From: Cercophora sp. LCS_1
Taxonomy: Eukaryota; Ascomycota; Sordariomycetes; Sordariales; Lasiosphaeriaceae
NCBI GenBank assembly: GCA_036250225.1
Contig: JAPZLL010000041.1
Coordinates: 186,001-250,000 of the forward strand
DNA: 64,000 nucleotides
Reading direction: 5' to 3'
Shown: positions 54,079 to 64,000 of the stretch, piece by piece
How the letters are laid out: each line of letters opens with the position of its first letter
Position numbering within the stretch: the stretch's first letter is position 1
Program-made: the position numbers and the translations under genes
Notes under the pieces: model-generated
Seen by the model: the letters and a program-made list of their open reading frames with translations, nothing else
The model's database searches: none
Told to the model about the DNA's origin: nothing

Positions 54079-56282
54079 ATGGTCTACTGCGGAAAGCCCT
54101 CAAAGGGCTGCCAGATGTGCCGCATGCGGCGGATCAAGGTAGGTTGCGGGGACGGGTTGGTTCCTCTTGTTGGGGATGCTGATGATGGATACAGTGCGAT
54201 GAGACGAAGCCGTCTTGCAATCAGTGGTATGTCGTTGTCTTTTCCACTTTCTTCTTCCCATTTTCCTGTCGTGGAGAGAGAGTTCCCATCCCGAAAGGCA
54301 TTCGGCTTGCGCTCTGGTTGTGCTGACGAGGTGCAGTGCTAAATCTAGACGGGAGTGTCCCGGATACAAGAACGAGTTCGACCTCATATTCCGCAACGAA
54401 ACGCGAGCAACGGAACGGCGAGCGCAAAAAGCTACCAAGAAGGCCGCCGCAAAGGCAGGACAGTCTTCTCGATCCTCTTCCTCGGCCGAGGGAAGCATTT
54501 CCCCGACCGAGGCGTCTGCTTTCAAGTCGCCCTTTGCACTGGCTGTCATCCCGGCCATCCAGATTCCTACCGAAACTCAAGCATCGTGTCACTTTGTCTC
54601 TAACTTTGTGCTTCTCCCGCGTCAGGGGAGTTGTCGAGGGTATTTGGACTACTTGATCCCGATCATGAAGCTTGAGCCCAATGCTAGCCACCTGCAGCAT
54701 GCCTTCAACGCCTGCGCGCTCGCCTCGCTGGGCAACAGAGTCAGCTCTGACGGCGTCAACTTTCCCGAGAAGGCTTTTGGCGAATACGTCAAGGCACTGG
54801 GGGCCACCAATACGGCCATCAGAAACCCCAAGACCTCGACATCGGACTCCCTACTTGCTGCTGTTCTGTTGTTGAGCATGTTTGAAGTATTGACCAACCC
54901 CCCCACTCCTTCTTGCTTTCCGCTCTAACGATTAGCCAGAACATATCGGCCAGCAAGGGTGGCGACTATGCATGGGGTTCACACATTGACGGCGCAGTAC
55001 AGCTCGTCAAAGCCCGCGGGAGGAAGCGGCTTCAAGACACCATCGGCCTCCAGCTCTTCGTCGCCGTCCGTGTTCAACTCGTACGACCCCATCCCCTCCC
55101 TCCCCATCACATCCCCTAGACTCTCCTAACCTTCCCAAGATCATCCATACCCTCTCCTCCGGCTCGGCGCCCTCCATGGGCATAGACTGGTGGTTCGCCG
55201 ACGCCATTCACGACGAACACGCCGCCACCTGCCAGAAGCTCAACCTATTAGCCTCGGAGCTCCGCGCCGAGGTAACCTCCATCATGACGACCCTCTCGCG
55301 CACACCCGAAAACGTCGAGCTCATTCGCGCGTTGATGCGCCGCGCCCAATCTATCGACCACGATCTCGCAGAATGGATGCGCAACCTCCCTCCCCACTGG
55401 TATTTGGTTCCCTCTTCTCTTTCCATGGGCATCGATGCTAATCTATAATATCCAGGCATCACCGAACCATCCACTGGCAACCTCCTCTCCCGCCCGACTT
55501 TGACGTTTCCAAATCCGAACTCCTTCCCGGCCGTGTAGACTTCTACAACGACTTTTGGATCGCCTCGGTGTGGAACCTCGCCCGCACAGCGCGTCTGATC
55601 CTCATGTCCCTGACCGTGCGATGCGCGGCGTGGGCGTGTGCACCCGTCGACTACAGGACCACGCCCGAGTATGCAAGCGCTGCAAGGACGGCGGCGGATA
55701 CCATTACAGATATACTAGCTAGTGTGCCGTATCATCTTGGGTGGCAAAAGGGGAGGCAGGGTGGTCGTGGGGAGGGTGACGAGGTCGGGTGGGCTTGTGG
55801 ACAGGATGATGGGATGAAGGGATTGGCAGGATACTTTTTGACGTGGCCGCTAGCCTGTGTCATGATTCAGGATTATTTGACGGATATGCAAAGGAAGTGG
55901 GTGCAGGGGAGGCTGAGATACATCGGGGATGGGTTGGGGGTACGGTATGCGCACATTTTGGCTCAGGTGAGTTGCGGTTTGCAGGAGAGTCTAGGGCGGG
56001 TGATTGACTGATCGGTAACAGCTCCAAGTAAGGGTTCCCTCAATGTTGATTAGGAGGGACGGGTTAATGGCGGAGCCGTACCCCATGGCGCATAACTTTG
56101 AGAAATTGATCTCGGCGAGGATGGCTGCGCCGGCGGAGGGGTACAAGATGAATCCGCTGCAGCAGAGGGAGACGATGCAAAAGGAGGAGTCGGAAAAGAG
56201 GAGGACTGAGTTGATTGCCAAGGCTGCTGGGGCTGGGAATGAGTCGGTCAAGTATATTGCCAAGAAGTGGTTGTCAGTGTAG
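54079..56282 (+). CDS. Zn2Cys6 fungal transcription factor
   Basis: Binuclear zinc cluster regulator. Seven exons: 54079-54138, 54195-54226 (32 bp), 54337-54886, 54940-55080, 55140-55399, 55456-55966, 56022-56282, giving 604 residues. The zinc cluster is at residues 11-38: GCQMCRMRRIKC then DETKPSCNQCAKSRRECPGY, with Cys 11, 14, 21, 28, 31 and 38. Both cluster-interrupting introns fall inside it, after Lys20 and within the Cys31 codon. A basic linker (RRAQKATKKAAAKAG) and Ser-rich stretch follow; the rest looks like the fungal-specific regulatory domain (HLQHAFNACALASLGNRVSS; DYAWGSHIDGAVQLVKARGR; MGIDWWFADAIHDEHAATCQ; ILAQLQVRVPSMLIRRDGLM). Target genes cannot be predicted; no cluster adjoins it. 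Introns are 53-110 bp. Confidence 0.88.
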
Positions 56283-56974
56283 AGCTGTTGCTCGGGGCTG
56301 TTGGTTGCATTGTTGCCAGGGTTTGTTGTTTACTGACGAAAAGGGGTCAGGCTACGCAGTACCGACCGGCTGGAAATCGCCACGGTAGGGCCCCTTTTCT
56401 ATGTCGGTCCGAGCTACGGGCTGAGGTAAGATATCTGAAGCTTTCCTTCATCTGGGACATGTGAGATGTTGGATTGGCGGGATGCGGATATACGGGTTAC
56501 CATTTTCGGTCAGGGGTATTGAGCTCGTTCGGGAAGTCATTGAGCGCGCCTTCTGGCTGGTGAAGATGAACACGACGAAATATATGTACATTTGAATGGA
56601 TACTCTCTCTAACAGTGCCAAGTGAGAATCGTTGGTCGTGACAATGTGACGCGACTTCGGCCGTAAGGGGAACAAGGAAACATGTTATACTTGCCGTGTG
56701 ACCCTCGAGTCACCTGAACGAACTCCGCCAGTTGGACGCGACCATCTCGGCGCATCCTGTCCCTGGAAGCCAAATCAATCCCACCAGACCGGGTATCACG
56801 CCCACCTCTCTAACAATTCGCGAGCCGAGCCCCGCAGCAACCCAGAGGCCTCCGGCCCGCGCCCACAACTGGACGTCTAACGAAATTGTTGCGAAGCAGC
56901 CTGCAAAATCATTTTCTGTGACCGCCGTTAGCCCACCCCCGACAACTGATATCTCTGTCTCCAGAGAGGCAGTC
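56283..56974. other. Intergenic between convergent Zn2Cys6 gene and 94-aa membrane-protein gene
   Basis: About 690 bp; no recognised feature. One minus-strand frame at 56448-56675 has no support. Confidence 0.45.
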
Positions 56975-57331
56975 CTACTTCTTCGTCTTGGCGTCCTTCG
57001 ACTCTGCTGCCAGGTTCCATGCCTTGACCGCCCAGCTCTGCGTCCTGTCGACGTAGACTTCGTTTTCGACGTGCTTGACGCCCACGCGCACTCCGTCCTT
57101 GGTAAATACGACGTTCTTCTTGCCCATTTGCTGTTTCGCTTGGGCCTGGATTTTGACCCATGACACCCAGATCTGGTAGCAGACTACTGCTACCCCCGTG
57201 AGGAAGATCAACGTAATGATTAGAGGGATGACGTTGCTAAAGTGACATGTTAGTTCTCTGGTCAACGGCGTGAGGCGCATGGGGTACCCAGGCACTGGCA
57301 AAACGAACCTGAGGGTTTCCGCCCGCGCCAT
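56975..57331 (-). CDS. Small single-span membrane protein, 94 residues
   Basis: Two exons, in order of translation 57331-57309 (23 bp) and 57236-56975, joined across a 72-bp intron (GTTCGT ... CTTTAG). The product starts MARAETLSNVIPLIITLIFL and continues TGVAVVCYQIWVSW, so residues about 9-34 are one membrane span, followed by a basic amphipathic part (KIQAQAKQQMGKKNVVFTKD) and VGVKHVENEVYVDRTQSWAV then KAWNLAAESKDAKTKK. Similar short proteins with the GKKNVVFTK and TQSWxVKAWN blocks exist in other filamentous fungi as I recall; no function is known to me. The unspliced frame is open but adds a non-conserved insert, so splicing is preferred. It is divergent from SEC24. Confidence 0.75.
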   Translation of the reverse strand: MARAETLRFVLPVPGYPMRLTPLTRELTCHFSNVIPLIITLIFLTGVAVVCYQIWVSWVKIQAQAKQQMGKKNVVFTKDGVRVGVKHVENEVYVDRTQSWAVKAWNLAAESKDAKTKK

Positions 57332-58252
57332 GTTGATTGCGTGGAGTTGCGCAACGAGAGGGTCTGTGGTATGGGCGGTGGGGTCCGATAGCTCCGAGGG
57401 GGGCGACCGGGAGCTGGGTTCTGGTCGAGTCGAATTGCGTTGTAGAGAACCAATGCGCGTTGTAGAGGAGTCGCAAAGAGGAATTGGTTCTCTTTTAAAT
57501 GTGGATAATCAGACGCAAGGTCAGGCAATGAAATTACATAGAACGGCTCACAGGCACGAGCACAGCCATGTCTGTCAGCTCTGTCAGCAGGTAAGTCAAG
57601 GGACGGGGTGCTGTCAGACATGCACGCAAAGCACACCCAGCGGGGATCAATGTCGGGGATATGGCAGCCCCAGGCTCCAGCATCTGAAGACCCCACCGAG
57701 GGGCATTGAATTGTGGCCCAAGCTCAAGATCTGGGGAGCTAGGGCACGTGCCAGGTCAGCAGACTGAGAAGCCAAGCTGTGACAGAGTTCCAAGCTTGTT
57801 GTCAAGTTCGATCGAAGTAACTGCGGTGAAGCCATTTTCCTGGCGAAAGTTGCTGGGTTTTGACCACAGTGTTCTTACTAACTGTGGAAAAAATCTTCGA
57901 CTCACACACCAGCTGTGTTGTTTTGTGTCACAAGTGCTGATAAACGGAGACCTCAACAATTTCCAACTCTTTCGTTGATGAGGCCAGATAGCTCCTCCCT
58001 CTGACAGGGCAGCCCCTCGCCTCCAGCGACCGTGATAAAAAAGGTCCACCCACCTTGGCAAAGCTCCCAACTCCAACCTCACCTTGCAGCTCCTCCGCTG
58101 GCACCTACGCCCCGACCTACAAATTCACACCACTCCGACCGCTTTCCATCCCTCGACTCGTAGTTCACCGACCACTACTGCGCCAAGACCGAGTCCCCAC
58201 CCCTAAATCGTGCGCCGCAATCATCGCCCCGGCATCGTGGACGGAGCTGAAG
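57332..58252. promoter_or_regulatory. Divergent intergenic region, small membrane protein / SEC24
   Basis: About 920 bp containing both promoters. The last 250 bp before SEC24 is C-rich and probably its leader. No specific element recognised. Confidence 0.5.
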
Positions 58253-61191
58253 ATGGCAGCTCCCAATGATGGTGGCTACGGCCAGTATCCGCAGCAGCCG
58301 TATGGTGAGCAGGCCGAATACCCCGATCCTAACGCCTACGGCGGCACCGCTTCGCCCCCTCCCCAAGCCGGCGCGCAACACGTCCCCGACCATGGAAAGA
58401 AGAAGAAGCGGGCGTATGCAGCTGGCGCATTCGAGGTCGCAACCGGAGGAAACGCCGCAGCCGGAGGCCAACAGCAAGGCGGAGGTCAGTTTGGAGCTCC
58501 GCAACCTGTGGCCCCAGGATACGGAGGATACCCCCAGCCAGATGCCGCTCAGCCGTCCCCGTACGGCGCTCCTCAGCCGCAATACGGTGTCCCACCACCG
58601 GCCGCCCCCGGCGTTGGCGGCTATCAGGCCCCGGACCCGTACTACTCTTCGGCTCCCGCCCCTGGAGTCGGCGGTGTTGCTGGGATCGCTGGTGGGTTTG
58701 CAAACATGAACCTTGGGCCTCAGCCTGGTGGTCCACCGCAACCTCAACAACCGGCTCGAGTTGGTCCCTTGAACCAGCTTTACCCTACAGACCTCCTCAA
58801 CCAACCCTTTAATGTCGCCGAGCTCGAGCTCCCCCCTCCGCCCATCAACCTGCCGCCCAACGTAGGTTGAGTCATTCCACTTGCTTTACTTCACTGACCA
58901 GAACTTGTAGACGAGTGTAACTCCCTCTCCAGAGGCCAACTGCAATCCGAAATACGTGCGTTCAACCTTGAATGCTGTGCCAACAACGCACTCCCTGCTC
59001 AAGAAGAGCAAGCTGCCATTTGCGCTCATCATCCAGCCTTATGGGGCGCTCCACGACTTGGATGATCCCGTCCCCGTTGTCCAGGATCAGGTTATCTCCC
59101 GTTGCCGAAGATGCCGTTCGTACATCAACCCGTTTGTGACGTTCCTGGACCACGGGCACCGGTGGCGTTGCAACATGTGCAACCTCACCAACGACGTGCC
59201 ACAGGCCTTTGACTGGGACGCTGCTGCTCAGAAGAGCGTCGACCGCTGGCAGCGGCACGAGCTTAACCACGCCGTTGTCGAGTTTGTCGCCCCTCAGGAA
59301 TACATGGTCCGCCCCCCGCAGCCGCTCGTGTATCTTTTTCTTTTCGATGTGAGCTACGCCGCTGTTTCAACCGGTCTCCTGGCTACCAGCGCCCGGACCA
59401 TTCTGGACAGCCTCAACAGGATACCCAATGCCGATCGCCGTACCCGTCTCGGCTTCATTGCTGTGGACTCTAGTCTTCACTATTTCTCTATCCCGAGGGA
59501 TGATGAAGAGAACGGGGAGACTAGCATGCTCGTTGTTAGCGACTTGGACGAGCCCTTCCTTCCCGTTCCTCAGGAGCTGCTGATCCCGCTCACCGATTGC
59601 CGCCAGAGCATCGAGAACTTCTTGACCAAGCTGCCGGACATGTTTGTCAACAACCAAAGCAATGGCTCGTGCATGGGCTCGGCTCTCAGGGCCGGCCACA
59701 AGCTCATCTCTCCTCTTGGGGGGAAGATTGTCGTTCTCAGCGCGTCTCTGCCCAACGTCGGCCACGGGAAGCTTGAAATGAGAGAAGACAAGAAGCTGCT
59801 GGGCACTTCCAAGGAGAGTGGTCTTCTCCAGACAGCAAGCAGTTTCTATAAGAGCTTCGCCGTTGAATGCTCTAAGAACCAAGTATCAATCGATATGTTC
59901 TTGTTCTCGTCCCAGTACCAAGACGTTGCCTCCCTCAGCAACTTGCCCAGATACACAGGTGGCCAGACCTGGTTCTATCCTGGGTGGAATGCAGGCAGAC
60001 CCGAGGACGCCATCAAGTTTGCCTCCGAGTTTAGCGACTACCTCTCGTCCGAGATCGGTTTGGAAGCTGTTCTTCGTGTCCGTGCTACAACAGGACTGCG
60101 AATGAGCACATTTTATGGCAACTTCTTCAACCGAAGTTCCGATCTTTGCGCATTCCCGGCTTTCCCTCGTGATCAATGTTACGTCGTCGAGGTGGCCATC
60201 GATGAAAATCTCAGCAAGGGTGTGGTCTGCATGCAGACCGCCGTCCTTCACACGACTTGCAATGGTGAACGTCGCATCCGGGTTATGACCCTTGCTTTGC
60301 CGACTACTACCAATCTTGCGGACGTCTACGCCTCGGCTGATCAGTGCGCCATCACGACGTATTACAGCCACAAGGCCGTTGAGAGGGCTCTTAGCAACGG
60401 CCTGGAGTCAGCTAGGGATCTTCTCCAAGGCAAGATCACGGAGCTGCTCCAAACCTTCAAGAAGGAACTTGCGGGTGGCAGCATGGGTGGCGGGCTTCAG
60501 TTCCCGTCCAACCTTCGCGGCCTCCCTGCATTGTTCTTGGGTTTGATCAAACATGTTGGTCTGAGGAAGTCAGCGCAGATTCCCTCCGATCTTCGGTCCG
60601 CCGCGCTTTGCTTGCTCTCGACACTACCCCTACCCCTCTTGATGCAGTACATCTATCCGCGGCTGTACTCCCTTCATGACATGCCCGACCACGCTGGTAT
60701 TCCAGACCCCGAGACAAGCCAAATTGTACTCCCACCACCTCTCAACTTGTCTTCAGAGAGGTTTGTGCCATACGGTCTTTATCTTATCGACGATGGCCAA
60801 ACCCAATTCATCTGGGTTGGACGCGACGCGGTTCCTCAGCTGCTTTTGGACGTCTTTGGTGTGGAAGACCGAACTCAGCTGCACATCGGCAAGGGCTCAC
60901 TTCCCGAACTCGAGAACGACTTCAACGAGCGTGTCCGGGCTGTTGTCGCCAAGAGCCGTGACCACAAGTCACGGGGTGTGGGCAGCATCACTGTCCCGCA
61001 CCTGTACGTTGTCCGCGAGGACGGTGAGCCCAGTCTGAAGCTCTGGGCACAAACCCTTTTGGTGGAGGACCGGGCGGATCAAGGAATGAGCTTCCACCAG
61101 TGGATGGGGGCTCTGAGGGAAAAGGTAAGCCACTCCATTTAATGTTCGTCGCAAATGATATGCTAACTGACAGGTCAAGGTTGTGCAATAA
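58253..61191 (+). CDS. SEC24: COPII coat cargo adaptor SEC24
   Basis: Subunit of the Sec23/Sec24 inner COPII coat that selects cargo at ER exit sites. Three exons, 58253-58861, 58911-61124, 61174-61191, give 946 residues. The N-terminal about 165 residues are Pro/Gln/Gly-rich and disordered (PQPQYGVPPPAAPGVGGYQA). After the first intron come VRSTLNAVPTTHSLLKKSKL, the Sec24 zinc finger CRRCRSYINPFV with HRWRCNMCNLTND, the trunk (YLFLFDVSYAAV; GSALRAGHKLISPLGGKIVV), beta-sandwich, helical and gelsolin domains (LYLIDDGQTQFIWVGRDAVP). The last exon is only six codons and has two possible acceptors, CAG at 61173 (ending REKVKVVQ) or AAG at 61179 (ending REKVVQ); the second is closer to the family end as I remember it and lies farther from the branch site GCTAAC. 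Confidence 0.94.
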
Positions 61192-63757
61192 TGATACAGC
61201 ATGGTGATTTGGCTTGCATGGGGCGTCTCTTGGTAGATGAATGTCTGGTAGATGTCGGTGGCAGTGTTTAGCAGAAAAGCAGAGGCACCAATACAATTAG
61301 TATAACAATCCGACAGCCCACATGTTGTAGATGTGGTTTATACGAGGGTGGTTTGCTGGGCGAGCTGTCCGGTTTCACCACTGCCTTATAGTATTTCCAC
61401 CAGCTCGTAACTATTGTCATTGGCGGGCCACCAACCGCCAAGCATGGCGAGTTTGAATTTCGACAAGTCACGCGAACGTTACACGGTCAGAGTTGGCGAG
61501 GCGTAAAGAAGATCGGATGAAGGACAAAGAAGCTCTAGGTCCCGCCGTCGGTCCGGACCGAATCTGGCTGGAAGAAAGATGACGTCTCGCCCGGGGCCGG
61601 GCCGCTTACATATCACATCCGACTGCACTCAATCAGAAGCTCAGCCACTGGCAAGGAAGTGCAATGCCTGAGAGACTCTGCCGACTCGCGGTTTCAAGTT
61701 CTGAGGTGCGCCAAACCAGGCCACCGCAATGGGCCAACCTGGGCAGATCGGACGCAGGCACGCATCCAGATACGGGTTTCATGTTGCACGGGAGCCGGGA
61801 CAGTTGACACTGACGGCCGGAGTCCCCGTCCCCCAATTCCCACCTTGCCCCCAAGGAAGGGGGGTCGGTCAGTCACTTTTCACAAGGCCAAGACTTTGGA
61901 CGTGAGCGGTTCGCTGCTTCTGGTCACAGGCGGCTAGAAGCCATTTGATGAAACCACAGACCTGGCGAGACACGCGCCGACTCTCGGCGCAACGCATTGG
62001 GGGCCATGCTATCTTTCCCACTTTGGCCGGCGCCTAATTCCATCGCTGGTTGGCCACTGAAGCGTGTCATGCAAGCCTCGCCCTGCCTGCTCTTCACAGC
62101 GGACATGCAGTGTGATCTGATTGATGGATGGGGGCAAGCCATGAGCTATTCCGTTTGGCGGGAGGCGTGCCGTTGGTTCGCGATTAGTGGTTTTAGCTTT
62201 TAGATGTATTATTTTTGGATAGAGGGAAGAAAGAGTCGGGTGTTTGAGGCAGATTGATGGGGGGAGCGAGCTTGAACGAGAAGCTGTCTGTGAGCAACCA
62301 AAGTGAAACGGGTGCAGGGCAGCTTTCCCTTGGTGGGGATTGTGTGCTTGTTCCAGAGCGGGAGCGGGGCAAAGACAGGACAACCCTGGCGAGCAAAGAC
62401 CCCGCCTTTGCCAACCCTGGCGTTTTGGACTTCCTCTCCAAGCGAAGCTTGAACCCACACTGCCCACCAACACCCGAAGCGGCAGCGCCCAACGTCCACT
62501 GAGCGATCCCATCACAGCCTTAAGCAGCCCACTGCTGCCACACGAGAGAACGAGGTGACCCACCTTTCACACCTCCGGAACCCCTCCTATCCTCGTTGGC
62601 CCGGCTCCGTGCTCTTTACAATCTCCTGGCTCCCCCAGCCATCCGTCTCACCATTGAACAGCTTTGTCTCTGCGCAATCCCTCGTCGTCGTGATATCCTC
62701 ACGCTATACCAGGGTTTTGGCTCGCGCAGTTTGGACGATATAACTTGTTTACTGCGCTGGAGACTTCTGGTTGAACCTTCTCTCTTTCCTGCGAACCAAA
62801 CACACCCCCGCCTTCACTCAGCAACCTGGAAGCGGGGCAACTTGTCGCGCGCCTGTCGCAAGATCCTCCACCCCTCCTTTTCCTTCGTCGCGGAGTAGCT
62901 CCTGCGGAAGCACTCAAGAGGTACGTTTGCGGTCGGTTTTGCTAGTTCTTCTTCCTTGCGTCTTCCAGAGACCGGCCCCGCAAGCAGATCATACAGGCAC
63001 GCACCCCATCCGGTGGTGTTGCAGCCTCATCGGGCACACTGCGTCGCCGGGGGGATTCGAACCTGGCATCGATTTCGGTCTCCGGTCTCTGGTTCCTAGG
63101 CTCTCGAGCGTTTTTTTTCCCCACGGCGCTGGGACCGCCGACAGAGAAACGTACGAGGCGTCTGATCGCCGAGCAATTCTCGGCCTGGCCAGACTCGCAC
63201 GCGCAACAGCTTCTGGAAGCCGCCCGCCCCCAAGTTCGCTACCTCCCGCATCGTCCCAATCACCCCCAATCCGGCCGTGCCACTGCGAGACGTCCATCTT
63301 GATACCTGATCGCCAGCCTCTGCGGTCAGCGTCTGCTAGGTACCTGCATATCCACGGGGCTGTTGTTACGTTACTGGCCTGTTGGCTTTGATCTCCGCGA
63401 CTACTTTTGACATCCGGGTGTGTGTCGCTGGGCAGCGGATCGGATTTCCTTCTTGGACTTTGGCGCGTCCCGGTTAGATCTCTTAACTGACCCTGCTTCT
63501 TCCCACCAGCAATATTACCCTTTCCCACCCGGAGACATATCGGACGAAGAGAGTTGCCACCAATTTCCAGCGACGAGTCACGATATCGTATAAACCCGCG
63601 GGCGCGTAACAGCTTCCCGGCCATCCGTACCCTTAACCTACAGACCTCAAAAACCCTTTGCGATCGATAGCTCAAAGGTGTCGCGCCGTCTAGACGATCG
63701 ACTCGTCGGGAGTCCGCAACTTGATACCTTTTGTTCAGCGTTCAACAGTCGCGCAAC
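61192..63757. other. Long intergenic region and probable leader of the MAP kinase gene
   Basis: About 2.6 kb. No frame has recognisable content; a 228-codon minus-strand frame (62989-63675) looks like a chance frame in GC-rich DNA. Bases 62500-63757 are pyrimidine-rich and likely contain promoter and a long 5' leader. Leader introns are possible but I could not fix any. Confidence 0.45.
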
Positions 63758-64000
63758 ATGAGTAACGCACCGAACCGGGGCGGTGCCCGCAAGATCTCGT
63801 TCAATGTTAGCGAGCAGTACGACATCCAGGATGTCGTCGGTGAGGGTGCTTACGGTGTTGTCTGGTAAGCTAGGTCGGGCACCATACTTCTCGATTGGGT
63901 GCTGATCAATCATAGCTCGGCTGTCCACAAGCCCTCCGGCCAAAAGGTCGCCATCAAGAAGATCACCCCCTTCGACCACTCAATGTTCTGCTTGCGGACA
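63758..64000 (+). CDS. Fus3/Kss1-type MAP kinase, N-terminal part (3' end outside window)
   Basis: First two exons, 63758-63864 and 63916 onward to the window edge (63 residues visible). The 51-bp intron (GTAAGC ... CATAG) restores YGVVCSAVHK. The ATP-binding loop VVGEGAYGVVCSA (Gly28-Gly33) and the catalytic Lys50 in GQKVAIKKITPFDHSMFCLR are present. The segment KISFNVSEQYDIQDVVGEGA is, from memory, essentially that of Neurospora MAK-2, Magnaporthe PMK1 and Fusarium FMK1, the pheromone/invasive-growth MAPK, rather than the Slt2 or Hog1 types. The activation loop lies outside the window. Confidence 0.93.

Noticed and set aside
62989..63675. 228-codon minus-strand frame upstream of the MAP kinase
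   Set aside because: Arg/Gly/Ser-rich chance frame in GC-rich DNA; no domain, no splice extension.

Overview
The window is nuclear DNA of a filamentous ascomycete. Split genes carry many short introns (mostly 44-62 bp, 5' GTRNGT, 3' YAG, with CTRAC/CTAAT-like branch sites 8-20 bp before the acceptor), and the gene set is typical of Sordariomycetes. Reconstructed proteins such as the 40 kDa complex I subunit, the Fus3/Kss1-type MAP kinase, aconitase and metacaspase look closest to Sordariales (Neurospora/Chaetomium side). That placement is from memory of the families, not from a search. All exon coordinates below were worked out by hand from reading frame, splice signals and family conservation.

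Layout. 1-9.2 kb (+): 3' end of rhomboid protease RBD2, GPI-transamidase subunit GAA1, a LACTB2-like metallo-beta-lactamase-fold hydrolase, membrane protein YTP1. 10.9-19.2 kb: SAGA deubiquitinase UBP8 (+) converges on eEF1A lysine methyltransferase EFM5 (-); a broken 2EXR-domain gene (+) converges on complex I subunit NUO40/NDUFA9 (-), which is divergent from proteasome lid subunit RPN9 (+). 19.2-23.8 kb is the only clearly accessory stretch: three degenerate minisatellites, two short microsatellite tracts and an unrecognised gene interrupted by one TAG. 23.8-31 kb: mitochondrial aconitase (-), BUD20 (+), and a HAD 'Swiss Army Knife' RNA-repair-like protein with an RGG and poly-Asn tail (+). 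32.8-38.6 kb: an uncharacterised 275-residue protein (-), a small secreted six-cysteine protein (-), three tRNA genes (Gly-GCC, Glu-CTC, Asp-GTC; the last two with introns), metacaspase MCA1 (-). 41.4-47.5 kb: LRO1 (-), NatC acetyltransferase NAA30 (+), a DUF1917/Bles03-like protein (-), diphthamide enzyme DPH7 (+). 48.2-64 kb: karyopherin MSN5/exportin-5 (+), a Zn2Cys6 transcription factor (+), a 94-residue membrane protein (-), COPII coat SEC24 (+), and the first two exons of a Fus3/Kss1-type MAP kinase (+).

Most genes are unrelated single-copy housekeeping genes; there is no biosynthetic cluster and no intact transposon. Shared themes are secretory/ER functions (RBD2, GAA1, LRO1, SEC24) and translation-factor modification (EFM5 on eEF1A, DPH7 on eEF2), which I take as coincidence. 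The items most worth checking are an aconitase intron whose 5' splice site reads TT instead of GT, a GC-AG intron in NUO40, two broken genes whose three premature stops all fit CpA-to-TpA change, the repeat-rich island at 19.2-23.8 kb, and the RGG/poly-Asn RNA-repair-like protein. I did not find a convincing undescribed multi-gene system.
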